The notes beneath the pieces are model-generated. The model saw only the letters and a list, made by a program, of their open reading frames with translations. It did no database searches and had not been told where the DNA came from. Positions 1 through 10,663 of a DNA stretch of 64,000 nt are shown here, in pieces. A program made the translations under genes and the position numbers. The DNA is from Burkholderia arboris (GTDB taxonomy: Bacteria > Pseudomonadota > Gammaproteobacteria > Burkholderiales > Burkholderiaceae): assembly GCF_902499125.1 (NCBI RefSeq), contig NZ_CABVPX010000012.1, positions 1-64,000 of the forward strand, in the 5' to 3' direction. How positions within the stretch are numbered: position 1 is the first letter of the stretch; each line of letters starts with the position of its first letter.

Positions 1-3000
1 CGCCCCGGCCGGTTGCCGGTGCGCAACCGCCGCGTCCGCCGGTGCGCCCGGCCACGGGCACGGCCGCCGCCGGCCAGCCGCCGGACGCGGCACGCCGCCG
101 CCCGTCGCCGCCACAACCGGCGCGCGCGCCGCTCTATGCGTGGACGGAGAAGCCCGCCGCACCGATCACGCCGGCACCGAGCGTTCACGACACGCTGCGC
201 TCGATCGAGGCCAGCACCGCGCAATGGGCGACGATCGGTAGCGCGCAGTCGGCCGATGGCACACACGCGGCGGCGGCAGCCGCGACCGTGGCGGGTATCG
301 CCGCGGCAGCCGGCAGCGTGGCCGCGCCCGCGTCGGCAGCCGTGTCGAACGCGTTCGCCTCCGCGGCGCACGGCATCGCAGCCCATGACGCCGGCGTTCC
401 GCTCGAACACGATGCAGCGCCCGCCTACGACGACCACGCACCGATCGTGCTCGACGCATTCATGCCGGCAGAATCCGGTATCGCGCACGCTCCCGTTGTC
501 GATTCGGGCACCTCGGCATTCGACGACGCCGCACGGCACGCAGTGCCGGATACCGGCATCGACGATGCCGTGTTCCCGCATCGCGCGGGCGACGCGATCC
601 GTCACGTCGACGATGCGCCCGCCGCACACGCATCCGGGATCACACCCGCGCCGTCGTTCGATGCACCGATCGACCTCGCGCCGTGGGAAGACGTCGCCCG
701 CCCGCCGGTTTTCGCCGCGCTCGACGTACCAGTCGCGCATCCGATCGCCGAGTCGCCGCTGGACGCGGCAGGATCGAAGCCCGTCAATGCCGCCTTCGCA
801 CAACCGCAAGGTGACGCGGTTCGCGACTTCGCGGCAAGCAACCCGGCGGCGTCCGTCGATATCGACGACACGCACAACGCGCGACCGGATCCTGCGATCG
901 ATCCCAGGCCGCAGGACGTCGCCGATCCGCTGACCGGCGTGAAACCCGCCGGCAGCCTTGCTCCGTTCGCTGCCCTGCCCTCTTCGTCGATCGCCGGCGC
1001 ATCGGCGCACGCGCTTTCCGGAACCACGCCGGTTGCGGCCACGTCCGCACCGGCTGCAACGAGCCCCGCACTGGAAGCCCTCAAGCCGGTCGAGGCGGAA
1101 CGCGAGGCACCGCTGTCGGCCATTGCCCAAGGCACCACGACCGCCACACATTGGGCGCCGCCGCCCCCGCCGACGGTACAACCTGCAACGACGCATACGG
1201 CCGCCTCGGCCGGACTGCCGCAATCGCCGGCAGTTCAGCCGTTTGCCGCAGCATCGACGGCCTCGGCCGCCGCTGCCTCGCCGCTGGTCGGCACGGCCAA
1301 CGGCTCGACGGCCCGGGCGCCCGTCGCCGCATCGAGCATCGCGCCCGTCTCCGCAGCCGTTTCACCGGTCGGTGCGACCGGCACGGCCTCGGCTTCGCCG
1401 TCGCAACCGGCCGCATCGGTATCGCACGTTGCTTCCGCCGTATCGACCGCACCGGCCAGCGTCACGGGCATGACCTACGGTTCGCTTCCGCGCGCTTCGA
1501 TGCCCGCATCGACCGATGCGCCCGCCGTGACGCCATCGACGAGCAGCGCATCGGGACCGACGTTCGGCTCGCCCCTGCAGACTTCCGCCACGCCGGCGCC
1601 CGCTGCCGCGACGCCCGCGACCTTCACGTCCGCACCGGTTATCGCCCCCTCTTCGGTGCCTGCATCGACGCTGTCGCCCGACACGGCAACCCCGTCGGCC
1701 GGCACCGCATTCGGCACCTCCGGCGCTGCCGCTCCGCAGCCGGCAATCAGCCTGTCCGTACCGCCTGCCGCCCCCGCCGCGACGTCGCTGCCGATGTCGA
1801 CGTCCTCCGGCACGATCGCTTCGACGACCACCGCCGCAGCGACGCCTGCCCACCCGGTCGCAGGCTCGCCTGCCGCCGCGCTCGGATCGCTGGTGTCCAT
1901 CGGTGCGGCAGCCGCCACGCAGGCTCCGTCGATCGCGTCCGCGCCCGCCGCAACCGCGACCCCGGCGTTCACGACATCGCCCGCCCCTGCCACAACGTCG
2001 ACAAGCTGGTCCGTGTCGAATGACCTGTCCGTCACGCCGGCGGCCGCATCGACCGTGGCGCCGCAGCCGTCAGCAATCGTCCCCGGCTCGAGCCTGTCGA
2101 TGCCGCCGGCGGCCATCGCTTCCGCGCCGATCGGCGCAAGCGAACCGGCCGCGCCTGCGATTGCCGACACCGCGCCCCCCGACACCCCCGCGCGCCAGCC
2201 GCGCCCGAACGCGTTCGAATTCCACGCACCGGCGACGTTCAGCGTCGAACTGCCGACGCTCGACCTGCTCGAACCGGCGTCCGACGACGTCGAAACGATC
2301 ACCGAGGAACATCTCGCGCAAACCGCCCAGGTGATCGAACAGCGGCTGCAGGAATTCAAGGTCCCCGTGACGGTCGTCGGCGCATCGGCAGGCCCCGTGA
2401 TCACGCGCTTCGAGATCGAGCCCGCGCTCGGCGTGCGCGGCAGCCAGATCGTCGGGCTGATGAAGGATCTGTCGCGCGGCCTCGGCCTCACGTCGGTCCG
2501 CGTCGTCGAGACGATTCCCGGCAAGACCTGCATGGGCCTCGAACTGCCGAACGCGAAGCGCCAGATGATCCGCCTGTCGGAAATCCTCGCGTCGCGCGAG
2601 TACCAGCATTCTCAATCGCAACTGACGATCGCGATGGGCAAGGACATCACGGGCCACCCGGTCGTCACCGATCTCGCGAAGGCGCCGCACATGCTCGTCG
2701 CCGGCACGACGGGGTCGGGCAAGTCGGTCGCGATCAACGCGATGATCCTGTCGCTGCTGTACAAGGCGACGCCGGAAGACGTGCGGCTCATCATGATCGA
2801 CCCGAAGATGCTGGAGCTGTCGGTATACGAAGGCATCCCGCACCTGCTCGCGCCGGTCGTCACCGACATGAAGCTCGCGGCGAACGCGCTGAACTGGTGC
2901 GTCGGCGAGATGGAGAAGCGCTACCGGCTGATGTCGGCCGTCGGCGTGCGCAACCTCGCGGGCTTCAACCAGAAGATCCGCGACGCGGAAGCGAAGGAAA

Positions 3001-3719
3001 AGAAGATCGGCAATCCGTTCTCGCTGACGCCCGAGGATCCCGAACCGCTGTCGAAACTGCCGCTGATCGTCGTCGTGATCGACGAGCTGGCCGACCTGAT
3101 GATGGTCGCCGGCAAGAAGATCGAGGAGCTGATCGCGCGCCTCGCGCAGAAGGCGCGTGCGGCCGGCATCCACCTGATCCTTGCGACGCAGCGTCCGTCC
3201 GTCGACGTGATCACGGGTCTGATCAAGGCGAACATCCCGACGCGCGTCGCGTTCCAGGTGTCGTCGAAGATCGACTCGCGCACGATCCTCGACCAGATGG
3301 GCGCCGAGTCGCTGCTCGGGATGGGCGACATGCTGTTCCTGCCGCCGGGCACCGGCTATCCGCAGCGCGTGCACGGCGCGTTCGTCGCCGACGAGGAAGT
3401 GCACCGGATCGTCGAGTACCTGAAGCAGTTCGGCGAGCCGCAGTACGAGGAAGGCATCCTCGACGGCCCGGCCGCCGACGGCGCGACGCAGGACCTGTTC
3501 GGCGAAGCGCCGGACGCGGAAGCCGATCCGCTGTACGACGAAGCCGTCGCGTTCGTCGTGCGCACGCGGCGCGCGTCGATCTCGTCGGTGCAGCGGCAAC
3601 TGCGCATCGGCTACAACCGCGCGGCACGCCTCGTCGAGCAGATGGAAGCGGCCGGGCTCGTGTCGGCGATGGGCATCAACGGCAGCCGCGAGGTGCTCGT
3701 GCCGGCCGCGGCCGACTGA
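1..3719 (+). CDS. ftsK: DNA translocase FtsK, C-terminal part (5' end outside window)
   Basis: Septum-anchored DNA pump that moves chromosome termini and activates XerCD at dif. The frame is open from base 3 with no convincing start, so the N-terminal membrane domain must lie upstream of the window. About 730 visible residues are an Ala/Pro/Ser/Thr-rich low-complexity linker (to about base 2200). The RecA-like motor follows, with Walker A GTTGSGKS near 2703-2726 and Walker [14 protein letters not shown] near 3070-3110. A winged-helix gamma domain for KOPS recognition ends the protein (about 3530-3710, ending [11 protein letters not shown]). Motor and gamma domain look complete. The linker is far longer than that of enterobacterial FtsK. 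A bidirectional terminator follows. Confidence 0.95.
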   Translation, partial: PRPVAGAQPPRPPVRPATGTAAAGQPPDAARRRPSPPQPARAPLYAWTEKPAAPITPAPSVHDTLRSIEASTAQWATIGSAQSADGTHAAAAAATVAGIAAAAGSVAAPASAAVSNAFASAAHGIAAHDAGVPLEHDAAPAYDDHAPIVLDAFMPAESGIAHAPVVDSGTSAFDDAARHAVPDTGIDDAVFPHRAGDAIRHVDDAPAAHASGITPAPSFDAPIDLAPWEDVARPPVFAALDVPVAHPIAESPLDAAGSKPVNAAFAQPQGDAVRDFAASNPAASVDIDDTHNARPDPAIDPRPQDVADPLTGVKPAGSLAPFAALPSSSIAGASAHALSGTTPVAATSAPAATSPALEALKPVEAEREAPLSAIAQGTTTATHWAPPPPPTVQPATTHTAASAGLPQSPAVQPFAAASTASAAAASPLVGTANGSTARAPVAASSIAPVSAAVSPVGATGTASASPSQPAASVSHVASAVSTAPASVTGMTYGSLPRASMPASTDAPAVTPSTSSASGPTFGSPLQTSATPAPAAATPATFTSAPVIAPSSVPASTLSPDTATPSAGTAFGTSGAAAPQPAISLSVPPAAPAATSLPMSTSSGTIASTTTAAATPAHPVAGSPAAALGSLVSIGAAAATQAPSIASAPAATATPAFTTSPAPATTSTSWSVSNDLSVTPAAASTVAPQPSAIVPGSSLSMPPAAIASAPIGASEPAAPAIADTAPPDTPARQPRPNAFEFHAPATFSVELPTLDLLEPASDDVETITEEHLAQTAQVIEQRLQEFKVPVTVVGASAGPVITRFEIEPALGVRGSQIVGLMKDLSRGLGLTSVRVVETIPGKTCMGLELPNAKRQMIRLSEILASREYQHSQSQLTIAMGKDITGHPVVTDLAKAPHMLVAGTTGSGKSVAINAMILSLLYKATPEDVRLIMIDPKMLELSVYEGIPHLLAPVVTDMKLAANALNWCVGEMEKRYRLMSAVGVRNLAGFNQKIRDAEAKEKKIGNPFSLTPEDPEPLSKLPLIVVVIDELADLMMVAGKKIEELIARLAQKARAAGIHLILATQRPSVDVITGLIKANIPTRVAFQVSSKIDSRTILDQMGAESLLGMGDMLFLPPGTGYPQRVHGAFVADEEVHRIVEYLKQFGEPQYEEGILDGPAADGATQDLFGEAPDAEADPLYDEAVAFVVRTRRASISSVQRQLRIGYNRAARLVEQMEAAGLVSAMGINGSREVLVPAAAD

Positions 3720-3771
3720 GCGCGGCGGCCGGGCAGCCGCCGTCGATCGATACGGGCGCACCGGCGCCCCG

Positions 3772-3804
3772 AAAAAAAGGGCGCTGCATCGGCAGCGCCC
3801 TTTT
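3772..3804. terminator. bidirectional terminator between ftsK and the lactonase gene
   Basis: A perfect 9-bp stem GGGCGCTGC/GCAGCGCCC with loop ATCG is preceded by seven A and followed by TTTT. It can therefore end transcription from both convergent genes. Confidence 0.85.
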
Positions 3805-3822
3805 CATTTGCGGCTTTGGCCT

Positions 3823-5067
3823 TTACTGCACCGGCACCAGCTTGAAGTCGACCGGCTTGCCGACCGCAACCTTCTGCGGATTCGCGCCGAGCTGCCCCGT
3901 TTCGACATCGCGGCTGAACACGTAGAACGTGTCGCTGTCCTGGTTGCCGACGATCAGCCACTTGCCGGTCGGATCGATCAGGAACTCGCGCGGCGTCTTG
4001 CCGAGGCTCGACTGGCGGCCGACCTGCTTGAGCCGGCCGTCGGCCTTGTTCACCGCGTAGATCACGAGGTCGTTCGCATCGCCGCGGTTGCTTGCGTACA
4101 GAAAGCGGCCGTCCGGCGACAGGTGGATCGCGCCGCCGCCGACCTTGCCCTTGAAGCCCGGCGCCGTCATCGATACCGTCTCGACCGGCGTCAGCTTGCC
4201 GTCGTGATAGCCGAACACCTCGACCGACGCGTTGAGCTCGCTCGTCACGTACGCGAACCGGCCGTCGGCGCTGAACACCATGTGACGCGGGCCCGAGCCG
4301 GCCTTCACCGGCGTGTAGCGCGTGTCGGTCGGGCTGATCAGCCCGCGGCTGCCGTCCACCGTGTAGCGGTAGCCGTAGATCTTGTCCGCGCCGAGATCCT
4401 GCACGAACAGGTAGCGGCCGTCCGGCGAAAACACCGTCGAATGCACGTGCGCGCCGTCCTGGCGGCCTTTCACGGGCCCCGTACCTTCGTGGTGCACGGT
4501 CAGCACGGCCTGGCCGACCGCGCCGTCGTCACGCAGCGGAAACACCGCGAAGCTGCCGCCCGGATCCTTCGCGACCGAGTAGTTGGCCGTCACGAGGTAC
4601 TTGCCGTCCGGCGACAGCGCGAGATAGCAAGGATCGTTCCCTTCCGACGACACGCGGTCGATGAAGCTCAGCGCACCCGTCTTCGCGTCGAAGCGGAACG
4701 CGCTGACGCCGCCGCGCTGCGACGCCGGCCCGTCGTCGCCGGGCAGTTCGTTGACCGCGTAGACGGTGCGACCGTCGCGGCTCGGCAACAGGTACGACGG
4801 GTTGACGGTCTTCGCCGACGATACCGGCGCAACGCTGCCGTTTTTAGTATCGAAGCGGTAAACATAGATGCCGTCGCTGCCGCCGCCGGTATAGGTGCCG
4901 ACCAGCAGGTTGTAGACGCCGTCGGCCGGTGCGGGCGATTGCTGCGCAAATGCGTGGGTCGCGGACAGGGAGAGCACGATCGCGAAACCTTTCATCCAGT
5001 GAGCGAGCCTAAGCGGGAACCCTCGTGTCGAAGCGCGTGCGTCACGCTCGCGTAAACGGTTGGGCAT
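3823..5067 (-). CDS. secreted lactonase-family beta-propeller protein (6-phosphogluconolactonase-like)
   Basis: A 414-aa protein of the seven-bladed lactonase family (PF10282, YbhE/Pgl-like). Repeated blades carry phrases such as LSPDGKYL, FSPDGRYLF, FSADGRFAY and LSPDGRFLYASN. An N-terminal signal peptide ending ATHAFAQQ (about residue 43) sends it to the periplasm, unlike cytosolic Pgl, so the substrate is probably not 6-phosphogluconolactone. The start at 5067 is preceded by a strong AAGGAGG site. A shorter start at 4995 lacks one. It is divergent from the GH15 gene and convergent with ftsK. The family is clear; the reaction is not. Confidence 0.85.
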   Translation of the reverse strand: MPNRLRERDARASTRGFPLRLAHWMKGFAIVLSLSATHAFAQQSPAPADGVYNLLVGTYTGGGSDGIYVYRFDTKNGSVAPVSSAKTVNPSYLLPSRDGRTVYAVNELPGDDGPASQRGGVSAFRFDAKTGALSFIDRVSSEGNDPCYLALSPDGKYLVTANYSVAKDPGGSFAVFPLRDDGAVGQAVLTVHHEGTGPVKGRQDGAHVHSTVFSPDGRYLFVQDLGADKIYGYRYTVDGSRGLISPTDTRYTPVKAGSGPRHMVFSADGRFAYVTSELNASVEVFGYHDGKLTPVETVSMTAPGFKGKVGGGAIHLSPDGRFLYASNRGDANDLVIYAVNKADGRLKQVGRQSSLGKTPREFLIDPTGKWLIVGNQDSDTFYVFSRDVETGQLGANPQKVAVGKPVDFKLVPVQ

Positions 5068-5232
5068 TGAATCCTCCTTGCATCGAGTCGCTTCAAGTGT
5101 TGAGATAGGACGAAACGCCGGCCGTTCATGCGCTCCGCCGCCCGGCCGAGTATACGGGGCGCGACGCCCGGGCGTGAAGCCCGGGCGCCGCCGTCCGCAT
5201 TGTGAACTCGAATACCCAAGGATCGCCTGCCC

Positions 5233-7062
5233 ATGCCCGCCCTGATCGAAGACTACGCCCTCGTCGGCGACGGCCACACGGCCGCGCTGATCTCGAAAGA
5301 CGGCTCCGTCGACTGGCTGTGCTGGCCCCGCTTCGATTCGGGCGCCTGCTTCGCGGCGCTTCTCGGCACCCCCGAGCACGGCCGCTGGCTGCTTGCTCCC
5401 GCTGCCGACGCCGCGATCACGCACACCACGCGCCGCTATCGCGGCGACACGCTGATTCTCGAAACCGATTACGAAAGCGCCGACGGCGCCGTCACCGTGA
5501 TCGACTTCATGCCGCCCGGCAACGGCTGGTCCGAGCTGGTACGGATCGTCGTCGGCCGCCACGGCACGATGAAGATGCGCATGGAACTCGTGTTGCGCTT
5601 CGACTACGGCTTCTCGATCCCGTGGGTCACGCAACTGGCCCGCGAGGACGGCATGAAGGCGATCGCCGGCCCCGACACCGTCGTGCTGCGCACGCCGGTG
5701 CCGCTCACCGGCAAGAACCTCCATACGCTCGCGGAATTCACGGTCAGCGCCGACGAGCGCGTGCCGTTCTCGCTCAGCTACGCGGCGTCGCACATGCGGC
5801 TGCCGCCCGCGCGCGATCCGCTGTCGATGCTCGCGCGCACCGAGAACTACTGGCTCGAATGGTCGGGCCGCTGCCAGGTGCAGGGCCGCTACGCGGCGGC
5901 CGTGCGCCGTTCGCTGATCACGCTGAAGGCGCTCGCGTACGAGCCGACCGGCGGCATCGTCGCGGCGCCGACCACGTCGCTGCCCGAGAAGATCGGCGGC
6001 AACCGCAACTGGGACTACCGCTTCTGCTGGCTGCGCGACGCGACGATCACGCTGCTCGCGCTGATGCGCGGCGGCTACTACGACGAGGCGCGCGCCTGGC
6101 GCACGTGGCTCGGCCGCGTGATGGCCGGTTCGCCCGAGCAGATCCAGATCATGTACGGGATCGCCGGCGAGCGCCGGCTGCCGGAAATGGAGCTCGACTG
6201 GCTGCCCGGCTACCAGGACTCGAAGCCGGTGCGCGTCGGCAACGGCGCCGCGAACCAGCTCCAGCTCGACGTATTCGGCGAGGTGATGGCTGCACTGCAC
6301 CTTGCACGCGTGGGCGGCCTGCAGGCCGACGACACAGTCTGGTCCGTGCAGTGCGCGCTGCTCGACCATCTCGAGAAGATCTGGCAGGAACCCGACGAAG
6401 GCATCTGGGAAACGCGCGGCGGCCGCCTCCATTTCACGTTCTCGAAGGTGATGGCGTGGGTCGCGTTCGACCGTGCGATCAAGTCGGCGGAAATGTTCCG
6501 GCTGCCCGGCTCGCTCGACCGCTGGCGCGCGCTGCGCGAGCAGATCCATGCCGACGTCTGCGCCAACGCGTGGCACGAGGGCAAGCAGGCGTTCGCGCAG
6601 AGCTACGGCAGCGACGAGCTCGACGCGAGCGTGCTGCTGATGCCGCTGCTCGGCTTCCTGCCGCCGGAAGACCCGCGCATCGTCGGCACGGTCGAGGCGA
6701 TCGAGCGCGAATTGCTGCATGACGGGCTCGTGATGCGCTACCGCACGACCGATTACGACGACGGCCTGCCGCCCGGCGAAGGCACGTTTCTCGCGTGCAG
6801 CTTCTGGCTGGTCGACAACTACGCGCTGCTCGGCCGGATCGACGACGCGCACCGGCTGTTCAGCCGGCTGCTCGCGCTGTCGAACGACCTCGGGCTGCTC
6901 GCGGAGGAGTACGACCCGGTCGCCGGACGGCTCGTCGGGAACTTCCCGCAGGCGTTCTCCCACGTGGCGCTCGTGCATACCGCGATGAACCTGATGCACC
7001 ACGAGGAGGCGATGGCTCGGGCAGCCGGCCAGCCCGCGCCGGCCGTGGCGACGGGGCGTTGA
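5233..7062 (+). CDS. glycoside hydrolase family 15 protein (glucoamylase/trehalase-like)
   Basis: A 609-aa cytosolic protein with no signal peptide. The N-terminal beta-sandwich begins with LIEDYALVGDGHTAALIS and DWLCWPRFDSGACF, typical of bacterial GH15. The (alpha/alpha)6 barrel carries the conserved FCWLRDATITLLALM segment and EGIWETRGGRLHFTFSK, which holds a candidate catalytic Glu. The C-terminal NFPQAFSHVALVHTAMNL segment belongs to the second catalytic region. Relatives hydrolyse alpha-glucosides such as trehalose, maltodextrin or glucosyl-lipids. The window also holds otsA, so trehalose turnover is possible, but that link is inference. Full length for the family. Confidence 0.88.
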   Translation: MPALIEDYALVGDGHTAALISKDGSVDWLCWPRFDSGACFAALLGTPEHGRWLLAPAADAAITHTTRRYRGDTLILETDYESADGAVTVIDFMPPGNGWSELVRIVVGRHGTMKMRMELVLRFDYGFSIPWVTQLAREDGMKAIAGPDTVVLRTPVPLTGKNLHTLAEFTVSADERVPFSLSYAASHMRLPPARDPLSMLARTENYWLEWSGRCQVQGRYAAAVRRSLITLKALAYEPTGGIVAAPTTSLPEKIGGNRNWDYRFCWLRDATITLLALMRGGYYDEARAWRTWLGRVMAGSPEQIQIMYGIAGERRLPEMELDWLPGYQDSKPVRVGNGAANQLQLDVFGEVMAALHLARVGGLQADDTVWSVQCALLDHLEKIWQEPDEGIWETRGGRLHFTFSKVMAWVAFDRAIKSAEMFRLPGSLDRWRALREQIHADVCANAWHEGKQAFAQSYGSDELDASVLLMPLLGFLPPEDPRIVGTVEAIERELLHDGLVMRYRTTDYDDGLPPGEGTFLACSFWLVDNYALLGRIDDAHRLFSRLLALSNDLGLLAEEYDPVAGRLVGNFPQAFSHVALVHTAMNLMHHEEAMARAAGQPAPAVATGR

Positions 7063-7146
7063 CAGGGGGCTGAACGGGGGCGCGGGCGGCTTGGTCAGAG
7101 ATCGTCAAATCGCAAAATTTTGATGAAAAATCGGGGAAATGTTGCA

Positions 7147-7175
7147 TTGCACCACCCATCGTTGTCCGATATGAT
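7147..7175 (+). promoter_or_regulatory. sigma70-type promoter of phaZ with overlapping GTTGCA repeats
   Basis: TTGCAC (7147-7152), a 17-bp spacer, then TATGAT (7170-7175) is a near-consensus housekeeping promoter placing the transcript start near 7182, about 100 nt before phaZ. GTTGCATTG (7141-7149) overlaps the -35 box and its inverted partner CACTGCAAC lies at 7195-7203. This arrangement could be an operator for a PHB-responsive repressor (PhaR type), which is inference. Confidence 0.6.
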
Positions 7176-7285
7176 CGACGCGATTGTCCGGCCGCACTGC
7201 AACATGGCCGGCCGCTGACCCATACGGCACGCCGCGACGCCCCACGCCGCCCTTGCGCACCGTCCCCCACGCGGGAGTAGCCTGC

Positions 7286-8776
7286 ATGCTTTACCAACTG
7301 CACGAATTCCAGCGCGCCATGCTGAGCCCGCTGACGGCCTGGGCCCAGGCCGCGTCCAAATCGTTCGCCAATCCGTCCAGCCCGTTCTCGCTGATGCCCG
7401 GCGCGACCCGCATGGCCGCCGCGTACGAACTGATGTACCGGCTCGGCAAGGATTACGAGAAGCCCGAATTCAACATTCATCAGATCGTCAAGGACGGCCA
7501 CAACATCCCGATCGTCGAGCAGACGATCGTCGAAAAGCCGTTCTGCCGGCTGCTGCGTTTCAAGCGCTACTCGGACGACGCCGAGGCGGTCACGCAACTG
7601 AAGGACGAGCCGGTCGTGCTGGTCTGCGCGCCGCTGTCGGGCCACCACTCGACGCTGCTGCGCGACACGGTGCGCACGCTGCTGCAGGATCACAAGGTCT
7701 ACATCACCGACTGGATCGACGCACGGATGGTGCCGGTCGAGACGGGCCCGTTCCACCTGCACGACTACATCGCGTACATCCAGGAATTCATCCGCCACAT
7801 CGGCGCGCGCAACCTGCACGTGATCTCGGTATGCCAGCCCACGGTGCCGGTGCTCGCGGCGATCTCGCTGATGGCGAGCCGCGGCGAGGATACGCCGCTC
7901 ACGATGACGATGATGGGCGGCCCGATCGACGCGCGCCGCAGCCCGACGTCGGTGAACTCGCTCGCGACGCAGCACTCGACCGCGTGGTTCGAGAACAACG
8001 TGATCCACACGGTGCCTGCGAACTATCCGGGCGAAGGCCGCCAGGTGTATCCGGGCTTCCTGCAGCACACGGGCTTCGTCGCGATGAACCCGGAACGGCA
8101 CGCGCAATCGCATTGGGATTTCTACCAGAGCCTGCTGCGCGGCGACGAGGAAGACGCCGAAGCGCACCGCCAGTTCTACGACGAGTACAACGCGGTGCTC
8201 GACATGGCCGCCGAGTATTACCTCGAGACGATCCGCGTCGTGTTCCAGGAATTCCGGCTCGCGGAGGGCACGTGGGATGTCGAAGGCGAGCGTGTGCGGC
8301 CGCAGGACATCAAGCACACCGCGCTGATGACGATCGAGGGCGAACTCGACGACATCTCGGGCAGCGGCCAGACGCACGTCGCGCACGAGCTGTGCACGGG
8401 CATCCCGCAAGACGATCGCCGCAGCCTGACCGCCGAGAAGTGCGGCCACTACGGGATCTTCTCGGGCCGCCGCTGGCGCACGATCATCTACCCGCAGCTG
8501 CGCGATTTCATCCGCGAGCATGCGCCGGAGCCGAAGCACGGCGCGACGAAGGATCACCCGGACGCGCCGGCGGCCACGACGCTCGCGGCCGTGCCGGCCG
8601 CCAACGCACCGACCGAAGCGACGCGCGCCACGGTAGCGAAGCGCACGCGCGCGAAGGCGCCGGCCAAGGCCGCCGCAGCCGTCGCCCCCGCCAAGGCCGC
8701 GCCGGCCGCGCCGGCCGCGAAGCGTGCAGCCAGCACCCCGCGCGCAAAAACCGTTCGCGCGCGCAAGGCGGCCTGA
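7286..8776 (+). CDS. phaZ: intracellular polyhydroxyalkanoate (PHB) depolymerase
   Basis: A 496-aa enzyme of the PhaZa1 type that degrades intracellular PHB granules by thiolysis or hydrolysis. Residues 1-400 match the family: N-terminal MLYQLHEFQRAML, the nucleophile segment SVCQPTVPVL with Cys183 in the place of the catalytic Cys known from Cupriavidus PhaZa1, and the C-terminal KCGHYGIFSGRRWR containing the catalytic His. ATG 7286 was chosen over upstream codons because the family begins MLYQL. The last 80 residues are an Ala/Lys/Arg-rich tail (KRTRAKAPAKAAAAVAPAKA) resembling histone H1-like or phasin-type tails. A terminator follows. Confidence 0.93.
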   Translation: MLYQLHEFQRAMLSPLTAWAQAASKSFANPSSPFSLMPGATRMAAAYELMYRLGKDYEKPEFNIHQIVKDGHNIPIVEQTIVEKPFCRLLRFKRYSDDAEAVTQLKDEPVVLVCAPLSGHHSTLLRDTVRTLLQDHKVYITDWIDARMVPVETGPFHLHDYIAYIQEFIRHIGARNLHVISVCQPTVPVLAAISLMASRGEDTPLTMTMMGGPIDARRSPTSVNSLATQHSTAWFENNVIHTVPANYPGEGRQVYPGFLQHTGFVAMNPERHAQSHWDFYQSLLRGDEEDAEAHRQFYDEYNAVLDMAAEYYLETIRVVFQEFRLAEGTWDVEGERVRPQDIKHTALMTIEGELDDISGSGQTHVAHELCTGIPQDDRRSLTAEKCGHYGIFSGRRWRTIIYPQLRDFIREHAPEPKHGATKDHPDAPAATTLAAVPAANAPTEATRATVAKRTRAKAPAKAAAAVAPAKAAPAAPAAKRAASTPRAKTVRARKAA

Positions 8777-8795
8777 CGCACCGCGTTCCGACGAA

Positions 8796-8830
8796 AAAAC
8801 GCCGCCGTTGCCTGTGCACGGCGGCGTTTT
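8796..8830. terminator. bidirectional terminator between phaZ and tetR
   Basis: A perfect 13-bp inverted repeat, AAAACGCCGCCGT (8796-8808) with ACGGCGGCGTTTT (8818-8830). It has A and T tracts on either side, so it serves both convergent genes. Confidence 0.85.
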
Positions 8831-8857
8831 CACATCCGGCGGCCACTCGGCGGCGCG

Positions 8858-9490
8858 TCAGCGCCGCAGCAGATACGCGAGCAGTACCTCGGTGTTCATC
8901 CGGACCATCTCCGCGCGCTCGTCGGTGTCGGTGAAGTCGCGGCCGAGCGTCGCGGCAAGCGTGAAGCGGTTCGACACGATGTAGTAGCCGAGCCCCGACA
9001 GCGTCACGTAGAAGCGCAGCGGATCGACGTCGCTGCGGAACAGCCCGGCCTTCTGGCCGCGCGTCAGCACGTTGCCGAGCTTCGCGACGATCGGCGACAT
9101 CATCTCGCGGATCCGCGTCGACTTGTGCAGGTAGCGCGCTTCGTGCAGGTTCTCGTTGTTGATGAGCCTGAGCAGCTCCGGATGGTCGCGGTAGTAGTCC
9201 CAAACGAAATGCGCGAGCCGCGTGACGGCTTCGACCGGCGCGACGCCGTCGAGCTCGAGCACGCGCTCGGCCTCGGTCAGCGCGGAAAACGCATGTTCGA
9301 GCACGGCCGTAAAGAGCTGCTCCTTGCTGCCGAAGTAGTAATAGAGCATGCGCTCGTTCGTTTCGGCCCGGCGCGCGATCTGGTCGACGCGTGCGCCGAA
9401 CAGCCCTCCACTCGCGAACTCTTCGGCTGCCGCCATCAGGATGCGACGGCGCGTACCTTCAGGATCTCTTTTGATTTTTGGCTGATTCAT
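8858..9490 (-). CDS. TetR/AcrR family transcriptional regulator
   Basis: A 210-aa repressor-type protein. The N-terminal helix-turn-helix spans residues 12-60 ([16 protein letters not shown], then [17 protein letters not shown]), followed by an all-helical ligand domain with no recognisable ligand pocket. The start at 9490 is an ATG. The gene points away from rsxB and toward phaZ, so its own promoter lies in the 9491-9742 gap and its target is unknown. The long AEFA-GG-G and YYFGSK motifs resemble fatty-acid and RutR-like TetR subgroups, but no specific assignment can be made. Confidence 0.88.
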   Translation of the reverse strand: MNQPKIKRDPEGTRRRILMAAAEEFASGGLFGARVDQIARRAETNERMLYYYFGSKEQLFTAVLEHAFSALTEAERVLELDGVAPVEAVTRLAHFVWDYYRDHPELLRLINNENLHEARYLHKSTRIREMMSPIVAKLGNVLTRGQKAGLFRSDVDPLRFYVTLSGLGYYIVSNRFTLAATLGRDFTDTDERAEMVRMNTEVLLAYLLRR

Positions 9491-9742
9491 GGTGGCGTTT
9501 TGCTATGTGAGCCGCTTGATCCGGACCGGCACCCCCACCGCCTTGGCGCCGGCCGCCCTGGAACGGGCGCGCCGCGTGCGGCCGCCCTCCTGCTGAGCCC
9601 CTGCAAAAAAGCGGTTCGATTATGCGCACAGACGGCGTCCAGCGCAATGCGGGAAATCGGTGATAATCGAGCTTTGGCAAACCTTTCCGGCTGCGCCCGA
9701 CGCGGCCGAGAGCCATTCGGCGCCGCTGCGCCCGTTGTTACC

Positions 9743-10663
9743 GTGACCGACTCCAAAACACTCGCGGATCGCATCGAAGATCTGCTTCCCCAGACGCAAT
9801 GCACGAAGTGCGGCTATAACGGCTGCCGTCCGTACGCCGAGGCGATCGCCGCCGGCGACGCGAACTACAACCAGTGCCCGCCCGGCGGCGCCGAAGGCAT
9901 CGCGCGCCTCGCGGGCCTGCTCGGCAAGCCGGTGATTCCGCTGAATCCCGTCAACGGCAGCGAGCATCCGCGCGCGGTCGCCTTCATCGACGAAAGCCTG
10001 TGCATCGGCTGCACGCTGTGCCTGCAGGCCTGCCCGGTCGACGCGATCGTCGGCGCGCCGAAGCAGATGCACACGATCATCGAAGCGCAGTGCACGGGCT
10101 GCGACCTGTGCGTGCCACCCTGCCCGGTCGACTGTATCGCGATGCTGCCGGTGACCGGCGATCGCACGGGCTGGGATGCGTGGTCGCAGGAACAGGCCGA
10201 TGCCGCGCGCGAGCACCATGACCTGCGGCTCGCCCGCCAGCGCCGCGAACGCGATGCCGCCGAAGCGCGCGCCGCCGCACGACGCGCGGCCAGCGCCGCA
10301 AAGCCGGCCGCGGAACAACCTGCGGCGCAGCCTGACGCACCCGCCGCCGCACCCGCCGCCGCACCCGCCGCTGACGACGCCGACGCGAAGAAACGCGCGA
10401 TCATCGCCGCCGCGCTCGAGCGCGCGCGCAAGAAGAAGGAAGAGTTGTCCGGACAAGGCGCCGGGCCGAAGAACACCGAAGGCGTGAGCGCGGCCGTCCA
10501 GGCACAGATCGACGCGGCGGAGGGCCGCCGCAAGCGGCTCGCCGAACAGCAGGCGCAGCGCGACGCCGAAGCCGCCGATGCAGGCGGCAGCGATCAAGCG
10601 AACGACGCAGGCAACGACGACCCCGGCGGCCCGTCCGCGCCGCCCGACCAGAACGCTCCATGA
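9743..10663 (+). CDS. rsxB: RnfB/RsxB-type electron transport ferredoxin (orphan)
   Basis: A 306-aa iron-sulfur protein. Residues 1-60 carry the Fe-S domain of RnfB (CTKCGYNGC, then NQCPPGG). Two [4Fe-4S] ferredoxin motifs follow, [14 protein letters not shown] and [14 protein letters not shown]. The N-terminal hydrophobic helix of classical RnfB is missing, and the C-terminal 130 residues are an Ala/Glu/Arg-rich, probably coiled-coil tail. Start GTG 9743 gives [11 protein letters not shown], the family's usual beginning; no better ATG lies in frame. The stop overlaps the nth start (ATGA). The other rnf/rsx genes are absent here, so its membrane partner is unknown. Confidence 0.88.
   Translation: MTDSKTLADRIEDLLPQTQCTKCGYNGCRPYAEAIAAGDANYNQCPPGGAEGIARLAGLLGKPVIPLNPVNGSEHPRAVAFIDESLCIGCTLCLQACPVDAIVGAPKQMHTIIEAQCTGCDLCVPPCPVDCIAMLPVTGDRTGWDAWSQEQADAAREHHDLRLARQRRERDAAEARAAARRAASAAKPAAEQPAAQPDAPAAAPAAAPAADDADAKKRAIIAAALERARKKKEELSGQGAGPKNTEGVSAAVQAQIDAAEGRRKRLAEQQAQRDAEAADAGGSDQANDAGNDDPGGPSAPPDQNAP

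Noticed and set aside
2070..3761. Long minus-strand open frame opposite ftsK
   Set aside because: A shadow of the FtsK motor frame; Arg/Ala/Asp-rich with no recognisable motif.
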